A stretch of 64,000 nucleotides of DNA, from positions 1,496,001 through 1,560,000 of the forward strand of contig NZ_UHIA01000004.1 in assembly GCF_900460215.1 (NCBI RefSeq). The letters run 5' to 3'. Position 1 is the first letter of the stretch. Every line of letters starts with the position of its first letter. This DNA comes from Suttonella indologenes (GTDB lineage Bacteria; Pseudomonadota; Gammaproteobacteria; Cardiobacteriales; Cardiobacteriaceae). The notes beneath the pieces were generated by a model. The model did no database searches. It was not told where the DNA came from and saw nothing but the letters and a program-made list of their open reading frames with translations. A program made the translations under genes and the position numbers. Shown here piece after piece: positions 36,487 to 43,708 of the stretch.

Positions 36487-36720
36487 TTATTTACCTATAT
36501 AATTTTGCTGTCCGGAAGCTAAACGTTTATCAGTCGGTACACTATATTTTTGCAGCGTGGAAATCAAATGCAGATAATTGCCTGTCGTTGCTTCTCTTAA
36601 TATTAAACTGCTGTCTTCTTTAGTTAATCCGCTGCGCTTTGCCGCCTGCAACCACAGCTTAATCATTAAAGTGCCATGACGTTGCAATACATCATCGATG
36701 TCCCAACTTGCTTTTTTCAT
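36487..36720 (-). CDS. Small hypothetical protein
   Basis: A 77-residue protein that I do not recognise. It is helical and slightly basic, with no signal or membrane segment; the N-terminal half (WDIDDVLQRHGTLMIKLWLQAAKRSG) is the most structured part. A GAGG ribosome site lies 9 bases before the ATG, and a bidirectional terminator follows its stop, which supports a real single-gene unit. Confidence 0.6.
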   Translation of the reverse strand: MKKASWDIDDVLQRHGTLMIKLWLQAAKRSGLTKEDSSLILREATTGNYLHLISTLQKYSVPTDKRLASGQQNYIGK

Positions 36721-36831
36721 CTACAATAGCCTCACAAAAGCCGTATATTGAAGTACTTTACACTAATTTTATGCGGTATTATATTTAAGAAAAACCAATC
36801 TGCAAGCAATTAACATAAAATTTATTTAAAC

Positions 36832-37494
36832 ATGCTTATTTTATTCATTCGTCGCGAACTAATTGCCAATTGGCGCAATCCGCAAAGTATTATCCAACCT
36901 CTCGTTTTCTTTGCTCTGACCCTCTGCCTCTTTCCCATATCTCTGGGTGCGGATAATCAGGCACTGCAAAATAGCGCCCCTGCCGCGCTATGGCTCGCTC
37001 TCTTGCTTGCCACCCTGCTCGGTGCGGAACAACTCTTGCGCAGCGATTTTAACGACGGCACCCTTTCCCAAGACCGCATCCATCTCGAGGACTTATGGCT
37101 GAGCATTGCCGCCAAAATCATCGCCACATGGCTGCGCTTTATTTTACCGCTCTTGCTCTGCCTGCCGCTCTTTGCCTTTATGCTCCATATTCCGCTTGGC
37201 GTGTTGCCGCAACTGACGGTGCTATTGATGCTGGGCAGTCTTTGTCTTCTGCTTACCGGCACAATCGGCGCGACGCTGACGCTTGGCGAATCGCACAACA
37301 GCTTTTTGCTCTTTCTTATCGTTGTGCCTTTTTACATTCCCACCCTAATTATAGGCGTGCAAGCCACGCATGACGTGCTGCTCGGCTTTTCCGGCACCGG
37401 ACAAATGGCATTGCTCGGCGCCCTCATGCTTTTTTCCCTGCTCATCGCCCTGCCTTTCAGCAGTATGGCAATCAAAGCGCAGGCATTGCCCTGA
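36832..37494 (+). CDS. ccmB: Heme exporter membrane subunit CcmB
   Basis: A 220-residue membrane protein with six hydrophobic segments, matching CcmB of the system I cytochrome c maturation ABC complex: FIRRELIANWRNPQSIIQPLVFF, GAEQLLRSDFNDGTLSQ and VVPFYIPTLIIGV in separate stretches. In most gammaproteobacteria ccmB lies within ccmABCDEFGH; here no other ccm gene is present. Its stop directly adjoins that of the convergent lipid A acyltransferase gene. No clear ribosome site lies before the ATG. Confidence 0.88.
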   Translation: MLILFIRRELIANWRNPQSIIQPLVFFALTLCLFPISLGADNQALQNSAPAALWLALLLATLLGAEQLLRSDFNDGTLSQDRIHLEDLWLSIAAKIIATWLRFILPLLLCLPLFAFMLHIPLGVLPQLTVLLMLGSLCLLLTGTIGATLTLGESHNSFLLFLIVVPFYIPTLIIGVQATHDVLLGFSGTGQMALLGALMLFSLLIALPFSSMAIKAQALP

Positions 37495-38397
37495 CTAATA
37501 CCAAGGCTTCTCGCCCTCGGGGCGCGTTTTAAAACGGCGGTGCAGCCAAAAATACTGCTCAGGATATTGGCGGATTTCCACCTCATAAGCGGCATTGACC
37601 GCCGTCATTACTTCTGTATCGCTCTGCCCCTCATATTGAGGAATTTCCGCCCCCACGCGCACCACATACTCGCGCCCCTCACGCCAAATAAACACCGGAA
37701 TCCACGCTGCCGCCGTACGCTGCGATAATTTCGGCAAAATATTTACCGAACAAGCCTCAATCCCGAAAAAAGGCGCGAACACGCCGGTGCGGATACCCAT
37801 ATCCTGATCCAGGGCATACCATAAATTGCCGCCGGACTGCAAAATCCTCAGCACCGCGCGCATATCCTTGAAATGCACCAATTCCGTTGCCGAACGTCCG
37901 CGCTGATACTTAATCCATTCATGAAAAAAAGGATTGCTTAAGGGGCGATACATGCCCGCCGAATCCACATAGATGCCCAGCAAACGCACGCCCAATTCCA
38001 TCAGCGTAGTATGCAGTCCCACTAAAACCACCGGTTGCTGCTTATCCATCACTTTCGCCAATGCCGCCGCATCGCCCTCAATCTGCGAAATCTTGCGCAA
38101 ACGCGCCTCCGACCAAAACCAGCCCATGCCCGTTTCAATCATACCCTGCCCGACGCTCTCGGCATATTGACGCAAAGCTCTTTGCAAGTCCTGCTCCGAG
38201 CGCTGCGGAAATACGCGGCGCAAATTCACTTCCGTGATATGGCGGCGGCTTTTCGCCAGGGCAAACATCAGGCGTCCAATCCAAGCACCAAGCGCCATAC
38301 GCGCCCGCCAAGGCAATTGCACCGCCAACCACAGCAAGCCCAGCAAAAACCAGTAAGCGATAAATTTCAGATGGCGAATTGCCTTCAAATCCTGCAC
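37495..38397 (-). CDS. Lipid A late acyltransferase (LpxL/HtrB family)
   Basis: Transfers a fatty acyl chain to the lipid A precursor at the inner membrane. The 300 residues have one N-terminal hydrophobic segment and the HX4E catalytic motif of the LpxL/LpxM family (LHTTLME, about residues 125-131). Further fits are GMYRPLSNPFFHEWI and WYALDQDMG. The C-terminal EQYFWLHRRFKTRPEGE is a strong family mark. Acyl chain and position cannot be told from sequence. It is divergent from yceF by 28 bases. Confidence 0.9.
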   Translation of the reverse strand: MQDLKAIRHLKFIAYWFLLGLLWLAVQLPWRARMALGAWIGRLMFALAKSRRHITEVNLRRVFPQRSEQDLQRALRQYAESVGQGMIETGMGWFWSEARLRKISQIEGDAAALAKVMDKQQPVVLVGLHTTLMELGVRLLGIYVDSAGMYRPLSNPFFHEWIKYQRGRSATELVHFKDMRAVLRILQSGGNLWYALDQDMGIRTGVFAPFFGIEACSVNILPKLSQRTAAAWIPVFIWREGREYVVRVGAEIPQYEGQSDTEVMTAVNAAYEVEIRQYPEQYFWLHRRFKTRPEGEKPWY

Positions 38398-38425
38398 ACT
38401 ATGTCCTTTTTACGAGCAAAATATT

Positions 38426-39016
38426 ATGGAAATCATCTTAGCCTCAACCTCGCCCTTTCGCAAAGCCATATTGGAGAACCTCAGGCTGCGCTTTAGCGCC
38501 CAAAGCCCGAATATCGACGAAAGCCCCCTGCCGCATGAAAGCCCTCAGGCTCTGGTCGAACGCCTTGCGCGCAGCAAAGCCCGAGCCGTCGATGCGTCTA
38601 AAGAAGCCTTCGTTATCGGCAGCGATCAAGTCGCTACCATCGACGGCGACATACTCGGCAAACCGCACAACATCACCAATGCCATCGCGCAACTCTCGCG
38701 CTTTTCAGGGCGGGAAGTGCAATTTTTTACCGGACTCTGCCTGCGCCGAGGCGATATCCTGCATTCTCTTGTCGAACCTTTCAGCGTCCAATTCCGCGAA
38801 CTCAGCCCCGCAGAAATCCGCATCTATGTCGAACGCGAGCTGCCGCTCAACAGCGCCGGCAGCTTTAAATCGGAAGGCTTGGGCATTTTGCTGTTCTCGC
38901 GCCTCATCGGACGCGATCCCAATGCCCTCATCGGCTTGCCGCTCATCGCCCTGCAAGAGCTATTTGCGCAATATCGCCTCAACCTGCTCACCGACGCCCC
39001 CTATCTGGCGCAATGA
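38426..39016 (+). CDS. yceF: Maf-family nucleotide pyrophosphatase (YceF type)
   Basis: Hydrolyses non-canonical nucleoside triphosphates; the YceF subgroup prefers 7-methyl-GTP. The 196 residues begin IILASTSPFRKAIL, carry SPNIDESPLP, the GSDQVATIDGDILGKP loop and SFKSEGLGILLFSRLIG, which places it in the YceF rather than the YhdE branch. The last 57 bases overlap the end of sppA on the other strand. Confidence 0.92.
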   Translation: MEIILASTSPFRKAILENLRLRFSAQSPNIDESPLPHESPQALVERLARSKARAVDASKEAFVIGSDQVATIDGDILGKPHNITNAIAQLSRFSGREVQFFTGLCLRRGDILHSLVEPFSVQFRELSPAEIRIYVERELPLNSAGSFKSEGLGILLFSRLIGRDPNALIGLPLIALQELFAQYRLNLLTDAPYLAQ

Positions 39017-39904
39017 AGCCTTGCTCTGCATTGCCGTATGGCGCAGCACTTCCTCCCACATCGAACGCGCAGCGGTGTAATCGACCACCTCTGCGTTCTT
39101 AAATTCGGACTTCAGCACCACCGTCATATCGTCTAAAGCATCGACCAAACCTAAAGCCAACGCCTGCTCGCCCGACCAAAACAAACCGCTGAACAAATCA
39201 GGATTATCCTGCAAACGCTCGCCGCGTCCTGTCTTAACCGCCGTAATGAACTGCTGGTGCAAATTATCCAGCAAGCCCTGCATATGCGCCAATTCCTGTG
39301 GATCTTCGGGTTTGGCGCCATTGAGGAAATCCTTGTGTTCGCCCGCCTTATAAGTACGGTTTTGCAAACCCAATTTATCCAGCAAATCGCCGTAGCCCAT
39401 GCCCTGCGAAATCACGCCGATCGAGCCCACCACGCTGGAAGGATCGGCATAAATCTTATCTGCCGCCGCCGCCACATAATAAGCTCCGGAAGCCCCCATA
39501 TCATTGATAAAGGCATAGGTGGGAACCTTATGCTCTTGCTTTAAGCGCATAATCTCGCGATAAATCTTGCCCGATTGCACCGGCGAACCACCGGGCGAAT
39601 TGATGTCGACAAACACCGCTTTCACCCCTTTTGCGGCAAAAGCCTTGCCCAAAGCCTGATTCACATCCTCGGCATTGGCGTAATCATCGGCGCTGATTAC
39701 GCCGTTTACGCGCACCATCGCTACAAAATCGCCCTTCGGCAAAGTCTCTCTTTTAAAACCACGGGTAGCAATCGCCGCCACATACAGCAGCACCAATAAA
39801 ATCATCACAATGCGAAAAGCAATCTTCCAACGGCGGCGCGCGCGCATCTCCTTAATCGCCTCATGCGCCACTGCTGCCAAAGCACGTTCTTCATCTAAAG
39901 TCAT
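38960..39904 (-). CDS. sppA: Signal peptide peptidase SppA (S49 family)
   Basis: A membrane-anchored serine protease that degrades cleaved signal peptides. The 314 residues have an N-terminal membrane helix (about 27-45), the VFVDINSPGGSPVQSG segment, the nucleophile region NDMGASGAYYVAAAADKI and VGSIGVISQGMG; the catalytic lysine is expected about 50 residues after the serine. This is the short, single-domain type. It overlaps yceF tail to tail and begins where rluC ends. Confidence 0.92.
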   Translation of the reverse strand: MTLDEERALAAVAHEAIKEMRARRRWKIAFRIVMILLVLLYVAAIATRGFKRETLPKGDFVAMVRVNGVISADDYANAEDVNQALGKAFAAKGVKAVFVDINSPGGSPVQSGKIYREIMRLKQEHKVPTYAFINDMGASGAYYVAAAADKIYADPSSVVGSIGVISQGMGYGDLLDKLGLQNRTYKAGEHKDFLNGAKPEDPQELAHMQGLLDNLHQQFITAVKTGRGERLQDNPDLFSGLFWSGEQALALGLVDALDDMTVVLKSEFKNAEVVDYTAARSMWEEVLRHTAMQSKASLRQIGGVGEQVEAILRK

Positions 39905-40839
39905 TAAAAATTCCCCTTATCTAACAATTGCTGATGCGCATCAGGCAAAGGCGCCTGCACGCAAATCTCATCGCCCTCATAGGCAAACTGAATTTCCTTA
40001 GCATGCAAAAACATGCCGTGAAAACCCGCCTTGCGCAAACGACGGTTAAAGGCATCGTCGCCGTATTTACCGTCGCCGCCGATACCGTGTCCCTTGCTCT
40101 GCACCGAGACGCGAATCTGATGCGTACGCCCCGTATCCAAAACAGCCTCAAGCAAAGTCGCTTCTTTAAAATCGCGCAAAATGCAGAAATACGTCCGCGC
40201 CCATTGTCCCTCGCCTCTGCTCAGCACCATGCGCTCGCCGCCCTGCAACATTGCTTTTTCCAAACGAATGCGTACCTCTTTAATTTGCGGATTCCATTTA
40301 CCGCTGACCAAAGCCCAATAACGCTTCTTGACCTCGCCGGAATGCATCGCCGCCTGAAAACCCGCCAAAGCGGCACGGTTTTTTCCCAGTACTAAAACGC
40401 CGGAAGTATCGCGGTCAAGACGATGTGCCAATTCCGCATAACCCTCGCCCCAAATCGCGCGCACCGCATCAATCAAGCCGTACTGCTGCTTGCTGCCCGC
40501 ATGCACCGCGATACCGGCAGGCTTATTCAAAATCAGAAAATGCGCATCTTCATAAATCACCGCCTGCCGAATCCGCTCCAGCCAAAACGGCGGCACCGTC
40601 GTCAAAGCGCGCTGCGCATCAATAATCGGCGGCATCCGCAACTCATCGCCGGCAGTCAGCCTATCGGTAGGCTTGACGCGTTTTTTATTCAAACGCACTT
40701 CGCCCTTGCGCAGCATCTGATAAATCCGATTCTTGGGCAAACTCGGATAACGCTTGCGGATAAAATTATCTATCCGTTGCCCCTCGTCGCCACTCTCCAC
40801 CTTAATAAAATGCACGCTTTCAACATCAAGTTTATTCAA
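39904..40839 (-). CDS. rluC: Ribosomal large subunit pseudouridine synthase RluC
   Basis: Isomerises uridines 955, 2504 and 2580 of 23S rRNA (E. coli numbering). An S4-like RNA-binding domain (GQRIDNFIRKRYPSLPKNRIYQMLRKG) is followed by the RluA-type catalytic domain with HRLDRDTSGVLVLGK containing the catalytic aspartate. Start choice: no ATG is available. A strong AAGGAG at 40846-40851 sits 6 bases before a TTG at 40839, giving MNKLDVESVHF (311 residues), whereas the GTG at 40860 lies upstream of that ribosome site. Confidence 0.93.
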   Translation of the reverse strand: MNKLDVESVHFIKVESGDEGQRIDNFIRKRYPSLPKNRIYQMLRKGEVRLNKKRVKPTDRLTAGDELRMPPIIDAQRALTTVPPFWLERIRQAVIYEDAHFLILNKPAGIAVHAGSKQQYGLIDAVRAIWGEGYAELAHRLDRDTSGVLVLGKNRAALAGFQAAMHSGEVKKRYWALVSGKWNPQIKEVRIRLEKAMLQGGERMVLSRGEGQWARTYFCILRDFKEATLLEAVLDTGRTHQIRVSVQSKGHGIGGDGKYGDDAFNRRLRKAGFHGMFLHAKEIQFAYEGDEICVQAPLPDAHQQLLDKGNF

Positions 40840-40948
40840 AAACAACTCCTTAAAAAACACCTCACAGCAATTGCCGCTTTTCCTGCAAACTATGCTAAAA
40901 TTTCGTCCGCATTATAAAAAAGTAATTCTACCTTTTTTGGAGTTCATC

Positions 40949-41446
40949 ATGGCAAAAATCGAAACCATACCGCCTTACGCAAAAGCAATCATGTGGGTTG
41001 CAGGCATCTTCATGCCCCTCTTCCTGATTCTTCCCTTCTTCTTCTATGGCGGCACCGACATCACCGGGCACACCCTAGACAAAACCGAACTGCAAGCAGG
41101 CAACCTTGCTCCCTTCGGCAAACTTACATTATCCAGCGATATTCCTGTCGAAGCTGTTGCTGCCGTACTTGACGTGCAAGCCACTTACGACAAAGTCTGC
41201 GCCGCATGTCATGCCACCGGCATTTCAGGCGCCCCCGTTCAAGGCAACCAAGCCGCATGGCAAGCCAAAATTGACGAACGTGGCAGTGTAGAAGCGCTTG
41301 CTGAACAAGGCATTAAAGGCATCAACGCTATGCCGGCAAAAGGCGGCGCGGCAATCAGCGACGAAGACTTCAAAAAAATGGTCTCCTTCATGCTCATCAA
41401 AGCCGACATCGACACCGGCAGCCTGCCTGTCGCGGAAGCACAATAA
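40949..41446 (+). CDS. Cytochrome c5-type monohaem cytochrome
   Basis: A 165-residue periplasmic c-type cytochrome anchored by an N-terminal membrane helix (about residues 12-35). The haem-binding motif CAACH is near residue 80, and the axial methionine is probably in INAMPAKGG, as in cytochrome c5 (CycB). The start at 40949 follows a TTGGAG ribosome site. An extended -10 (TGCTAAAAT, ending 40901) lies upstream. A terminator follows the gene. Maturation would need the Ccm system, of which ccmB is 4 kb away. Confidence 0.9.
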   Translation: MAKIETIPPYAKAIMWVAGIFMPLFLILPFFFYGGTDITGHTLDKTELQAGNLAPFGKLTLSSDIPVEAVAAVLDVQATYDKVCAACHATGISGAPVQGNQAAWQAKIDERGSVEALAEQGIKGINAMPAKGGAAISDEDFKKMVSFMLIKADIDTGSLPVAEAQ

Positions 41447-41455
41447 ATTCATCTC

Positions 41456-41478
41456 ATGCCCCGCAAGGGGCATTTTTT
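41456..41478 (+). terminator. Terminator of the cytochrome c5 gene
   Basis: Stem ATGCCCC/GGGGCAT with a GCAA tetraloop, followed by a run of T's. Confidence 0.85.
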
Positions 41479-41768
41479 ATAGCAATATATCTACTTTATT
41501 CTTCGCTGAAAAACATCTTAAATGCAGGCGATACCACCCCTGCCTGAGACAAATATAAATTTTAGCAATTACTAGAACCTTAGGACACCGCAGCTGCAGC
41601 TACGCGATTTTTCAATTTCATACTTCACGTCAAATACCGGCACATCTCAACAATATTGACAGACAATTAGCATGATGCAGCATTAAACCGGCAATTTTTA
41701 AAAATACCGTTTAATATCGCTGATACAAAATCAAAAAAAGAAGTCATAGATTATGAAAGTTAAACCTA
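41479..41768. other. Non-coding gap, nothing recognised
   Basis: An AT-rich stretch of about 290 bases between the cytochrome terminator and the tRNA-Arg terminator. I see no convincing reading frame, hairpin or repeat. A TTGACA occurs near 41659 but without a good -10 box at the right distance. Confidence 0.5.
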
Positions 41769-41794
41769 TAAAAAACCACCGATGATTCGGTGGT
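41769..41794 (-). terminator. Terminator of tRNA-Arg
   Basis: On the minus strand an 8-bp stem ACCACCGA/TCGGTGGT with a 4-base loop is followed by TTTTTTAT. It lies 8 bases after the tRNA 3' end. Confidence 0.85.
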
Positions 41795-41802
41795 CTTAGA
41801 TT

Positions 41803-41879
41803 TGGCGCGCCCGGAAGGATTCGAACCTCCGACCGCCTGGTTCGTAGCCAGGTACTCTATCCAGCTGAGCTACGGGCGC
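41803..41879 (-). tRNA. tRNA-Arg (anticodon ACG)
   Basis: A 77-base cloverleaf including an encoded CCA end. The acceptor stem GCGCCCG pairs with CGGGCGC. The anticodon arm is CCTGG-CTACGAA-CCAGG with anticodon ACG (A34 to inosine expected), and the T arm contains GGTTCGAATCC. It is a single tRNA gene with its own promoter and terminator. Confidence 0.97.
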
Positions 41880-41893
41880 GTTGTGAAGCGCGC

Positions 41894-41922
41894 ATTATGC
41901 GTAAAATTGTCTTTTTGGTCAA
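41894..41922 (-). promoter_or_regulatory. Promoter of tRNA-Arg
   Basis: On the minus strand TTGACC (41917-41922), 17-base spacer, CATAAT (41894-41899), followed by a GC-rich discriminator GCGCGC of the type that confers stringent control on stable RNA promoters. Confidence 0.8.
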
Positions 41923-41942
41923 GTAAAACCCAAACTATTTAC

Positions 41943-42812
41943 TTAATCAGCTGTTTTTGGGAAAAATATTAAGGGCATCTCCTGCAAAACGTCCTTATCT
42001 TCTTTGTCATTATCAACAAACCAGTTATTGGCTTCCGATTTTGCCCCTAATGAAGCGAAATCAAATAACTCGCCATCTAATAAATGTGAAGGGCGTACGC
42101 GTCCCAAAGCGGCAAAAATATTCTCAACCCGCTGCGGCTGCAGTCTATCCCATTCCAATAACATTTCTTTGACCGCCTGACGCTGTAAGTTTTCTTGCGA
42201 ACCGCATAAATTGCAGGGAATAATCGGAAAAGCCTTCCATGCCGCGTATTTGGCAATATCACGTTCATCACAGTAAGCCAAAGGGCGAATCACAATATGC
42301 TTACCATCATCACTTTGCAATTTGGCGGGCATAGCTTTAAGCTGTCCGCCGTGAAATAAATTCAGGAAAAAAGTCTCCATAATGTCAAAACGATGGTGTC
42401 CCAAGGCAATCTTATTCATGCCGTGCGCCTCCGCAAAAGTATATAAATGCCCGCGGCGCAGACGCGAACACAAAGAACACATCGTTTTTCCCGCCTCGAT
42501 TTTATCCGTTACGATACTATAGGTATCGCTTTCGATAATATGATAATCCACGCCGATACTCTGCAAATATTCAGGCAACACATGTTCGGGAAAGCCGGGC
42601 TGCTTTTGATCTAAATTCACCGCGGTAATTTTAAAATCCACAGGCGCGCTTTGCTGCAAAGACAGCAACATATCCAATAAAGTATAAGAATCCTTGCCGC
42701 CTGAGAGGCAGACCATCACATGATCTCCCTCTTCTATCATCTGAAAATCTTGAATCGCCTTGCCTATCAAACGCCGCAGACGCTTATGCAATTTATTATA
42801 AGTAACGCTCAT
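41943..42812 (-). CDS. ttcA: tRNA 2-thiocytidine(32) synthetase TtcA
   Basis: Thiolates C32 of certain tRNAs using a 4Fe-4S cluster and ATP. The 289 residues show the PP-loop CLSGGKDSYTLLDML, the cluster motif CSLCSRLRRG and a second NLCGSQ motif with PCNLCG. The usual GHHRDD motif reads GHHRFD here (about residue 140), a noticeable substitution. A ribosome site AAGGATATTC precedes the ATG. The stop lies just upstream of the tRNA-Arg promoter. Confidence 0.93.
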   Translation of the reverse strand: MSVTYNKLHKRLRRLIGKAIQDFQMIEEGDHVMVCLSGGKDSYTLLDMLLSLQQSAPVDFKITAVNLDQKQPGFPEHVLPEYLQSIGVDYHIIESDTYSIVTDKIEAGKTMCSLCSRLRRGHLYTFAEAHGMNKIALGHHRFDIMETFFLNLFHGGQLKAMPAKLQSDDGKHIVIRPLAYCDERDIAKYAAWKAFPIIPCNLCGSQENLQRQAVKEMLLEWDRLQPQRVENIFAALGRVRPSHLLDGELFDFASLGAKSEANNWFVDNDKEDKDVLQEMPLIFFPKTAD

Positions 42813-42829
42813 GAATATCCTTTTTTATG

Positions 42830-42860
42830 TTTCTATTTTCAATATCTTGTAAAATAGAAA
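42830..42860. repeat. 10-bp inverted repeat in the ttcA leader
   Basis: TTTCTATTTT (42830-42839) and AAAATAGAAA (42851-42860) are perfect inverted arms around an 11-base loop, 18-48 bases upstream of the ttcA start. It could be an operator or a leader hairpin; it has no U-tract. Confidence 0.5.
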
Positions 42861-42958
42861 TGCCATACATCGCTATTAAAATATTGAGACAGACCATAAT
42901 CCGCCCATCTCAAGCGCCGCTATGATAACAGCAAGTAAAAAATTTTTTCTGAATTTGC

Positions 42959-42986
42959 TTGACAGCCTCTTTTTTTCCGCTAAAAT
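42959..42986 (+). promoter_or_regulatory. Promoter of the tRNA-Thr/tRNA-Leu unit
   Basis: A perfect TTGACA (42959-42964), 16-base spacer and TAAAAT (42981-42986), then a GC-rich discriminator (GCGCGC). Transcription should start about 15 bases before tRNA-Thr. Confidence 0.88.
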
Positions 42987-43007
42987 GCGCGCTCTATCTG
43001 ATACACA

Positions 43008-43083
43008 GCCGGTGTAGCTCAGTTGGTAGAGCGCCTCACTTGTAATGAGGATGTCGCGGGTTCAAATCCTGTCTCCGGCTCCA
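43008..43083 (+). tRNA. tRNA-Thr (anticodon TGT)
   Basis: A 76-base cloverleaf with encoded CCA. The anticodon arm is CCTCA-CTTGTAA-TGAGG with anticodon TGT, and D arm GCTCAGTTGGTAGAGC is canonical. The acceptor stem GCCGGTG/CTCCGGC has one T-T mismatch at the sixth pair; the discriminator base is T. Confidence 0.95.
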
Positions 43084-43104
43084 TTCTTTTAAAACTTCCC
43101 AAAA

Positions 43105-43191
43105 GCCCAGATGGCGGAATTGGTAGACGCACTAGCTTCAGGTGCTAGCGACTTCACGGTCGTGGAGGTTCGAATCCTCTTCTGGGCACCA
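43105..43191 (+). tRNA. tRNA-Leu (anticodon CAG)
   Basis: An 87-base class II tRNA with a long variable arm and encoded CCA. The anticodon arm is CTAGC-TTCAGGT-GCTAG with anticodon CAG. It shares the promoter of tRNA-Thr 21 bases upstream. Foreign DNA begins just beyond its 3' end, so it may have served as an integration site, though no repeated 3' end was found at the far side. Confidence 0.96.
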
Positions 43192-43245
43192 CATAAAACT
43201 GTTTATTAACAAAATTTTCTTATGACTGGCGTAAGGATGGCGTAC

Positions 43246-43662
43246 TTAAATTAACCTTCCGCGCTTTTTCTCTCTCGCCTCCTTCTCTTCAAGCTTGTGC
43301 TTACGCACTTCCTTCTGCTCTTCCACGCGATTATGACTCCGCTCTTGAGACTGATGACGCTCTTTATCTTCATTGACGTTGACACGTGCCATAACTAAGC
43401 CAGCTTGGATTTGCCACTTCACTGCTTGCAAACCTGCGACGCGATGTAAGTCAGAGTAATCACTAAACTCCTTGCCTCTTTGAGCTGAAGTGAATTTTGG
43501 CACAGCGTAGCGGCCATTGACGGCATGAGCGGCTTTCCGCGCACTGTCTAAACCACTATTGTTAAGCCCTTTGCTGACGTTGTGTTGATCATTGTCACCG
43601 ACAATGAAGACGCTGCGGTATGGATACATGGCCTTAAACTCTTCAGCGACGGCTTTGGTAGT
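43246..43662 (-). pseudogene. Truncated plasmid/ICE-type primase (Toprim domain)
   Basis: The 3' end of a TraC-like primase gene, cut off by the IS256 left end at 43663. Visible are the Toprim core VFIVGDNDQHN and the typical downstream GLDSARKAAHAVNGRYAVP, FSDYSDLHRVAG and a highly charged C-terminal tail rich in Lys, Glu and Arg. Such primases are encoded on conjugative plasmids and integrative elements. No other conjugation gene is present, so this is a remnant. It is the first accessory sequence after tRNA-Leu. Confidence 0.7.
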
Positions 43663-43708
43663 GTTCAAAAAACTGTGTCACTCCCATAAACTATCCAGAA
43701 AACAAGGA

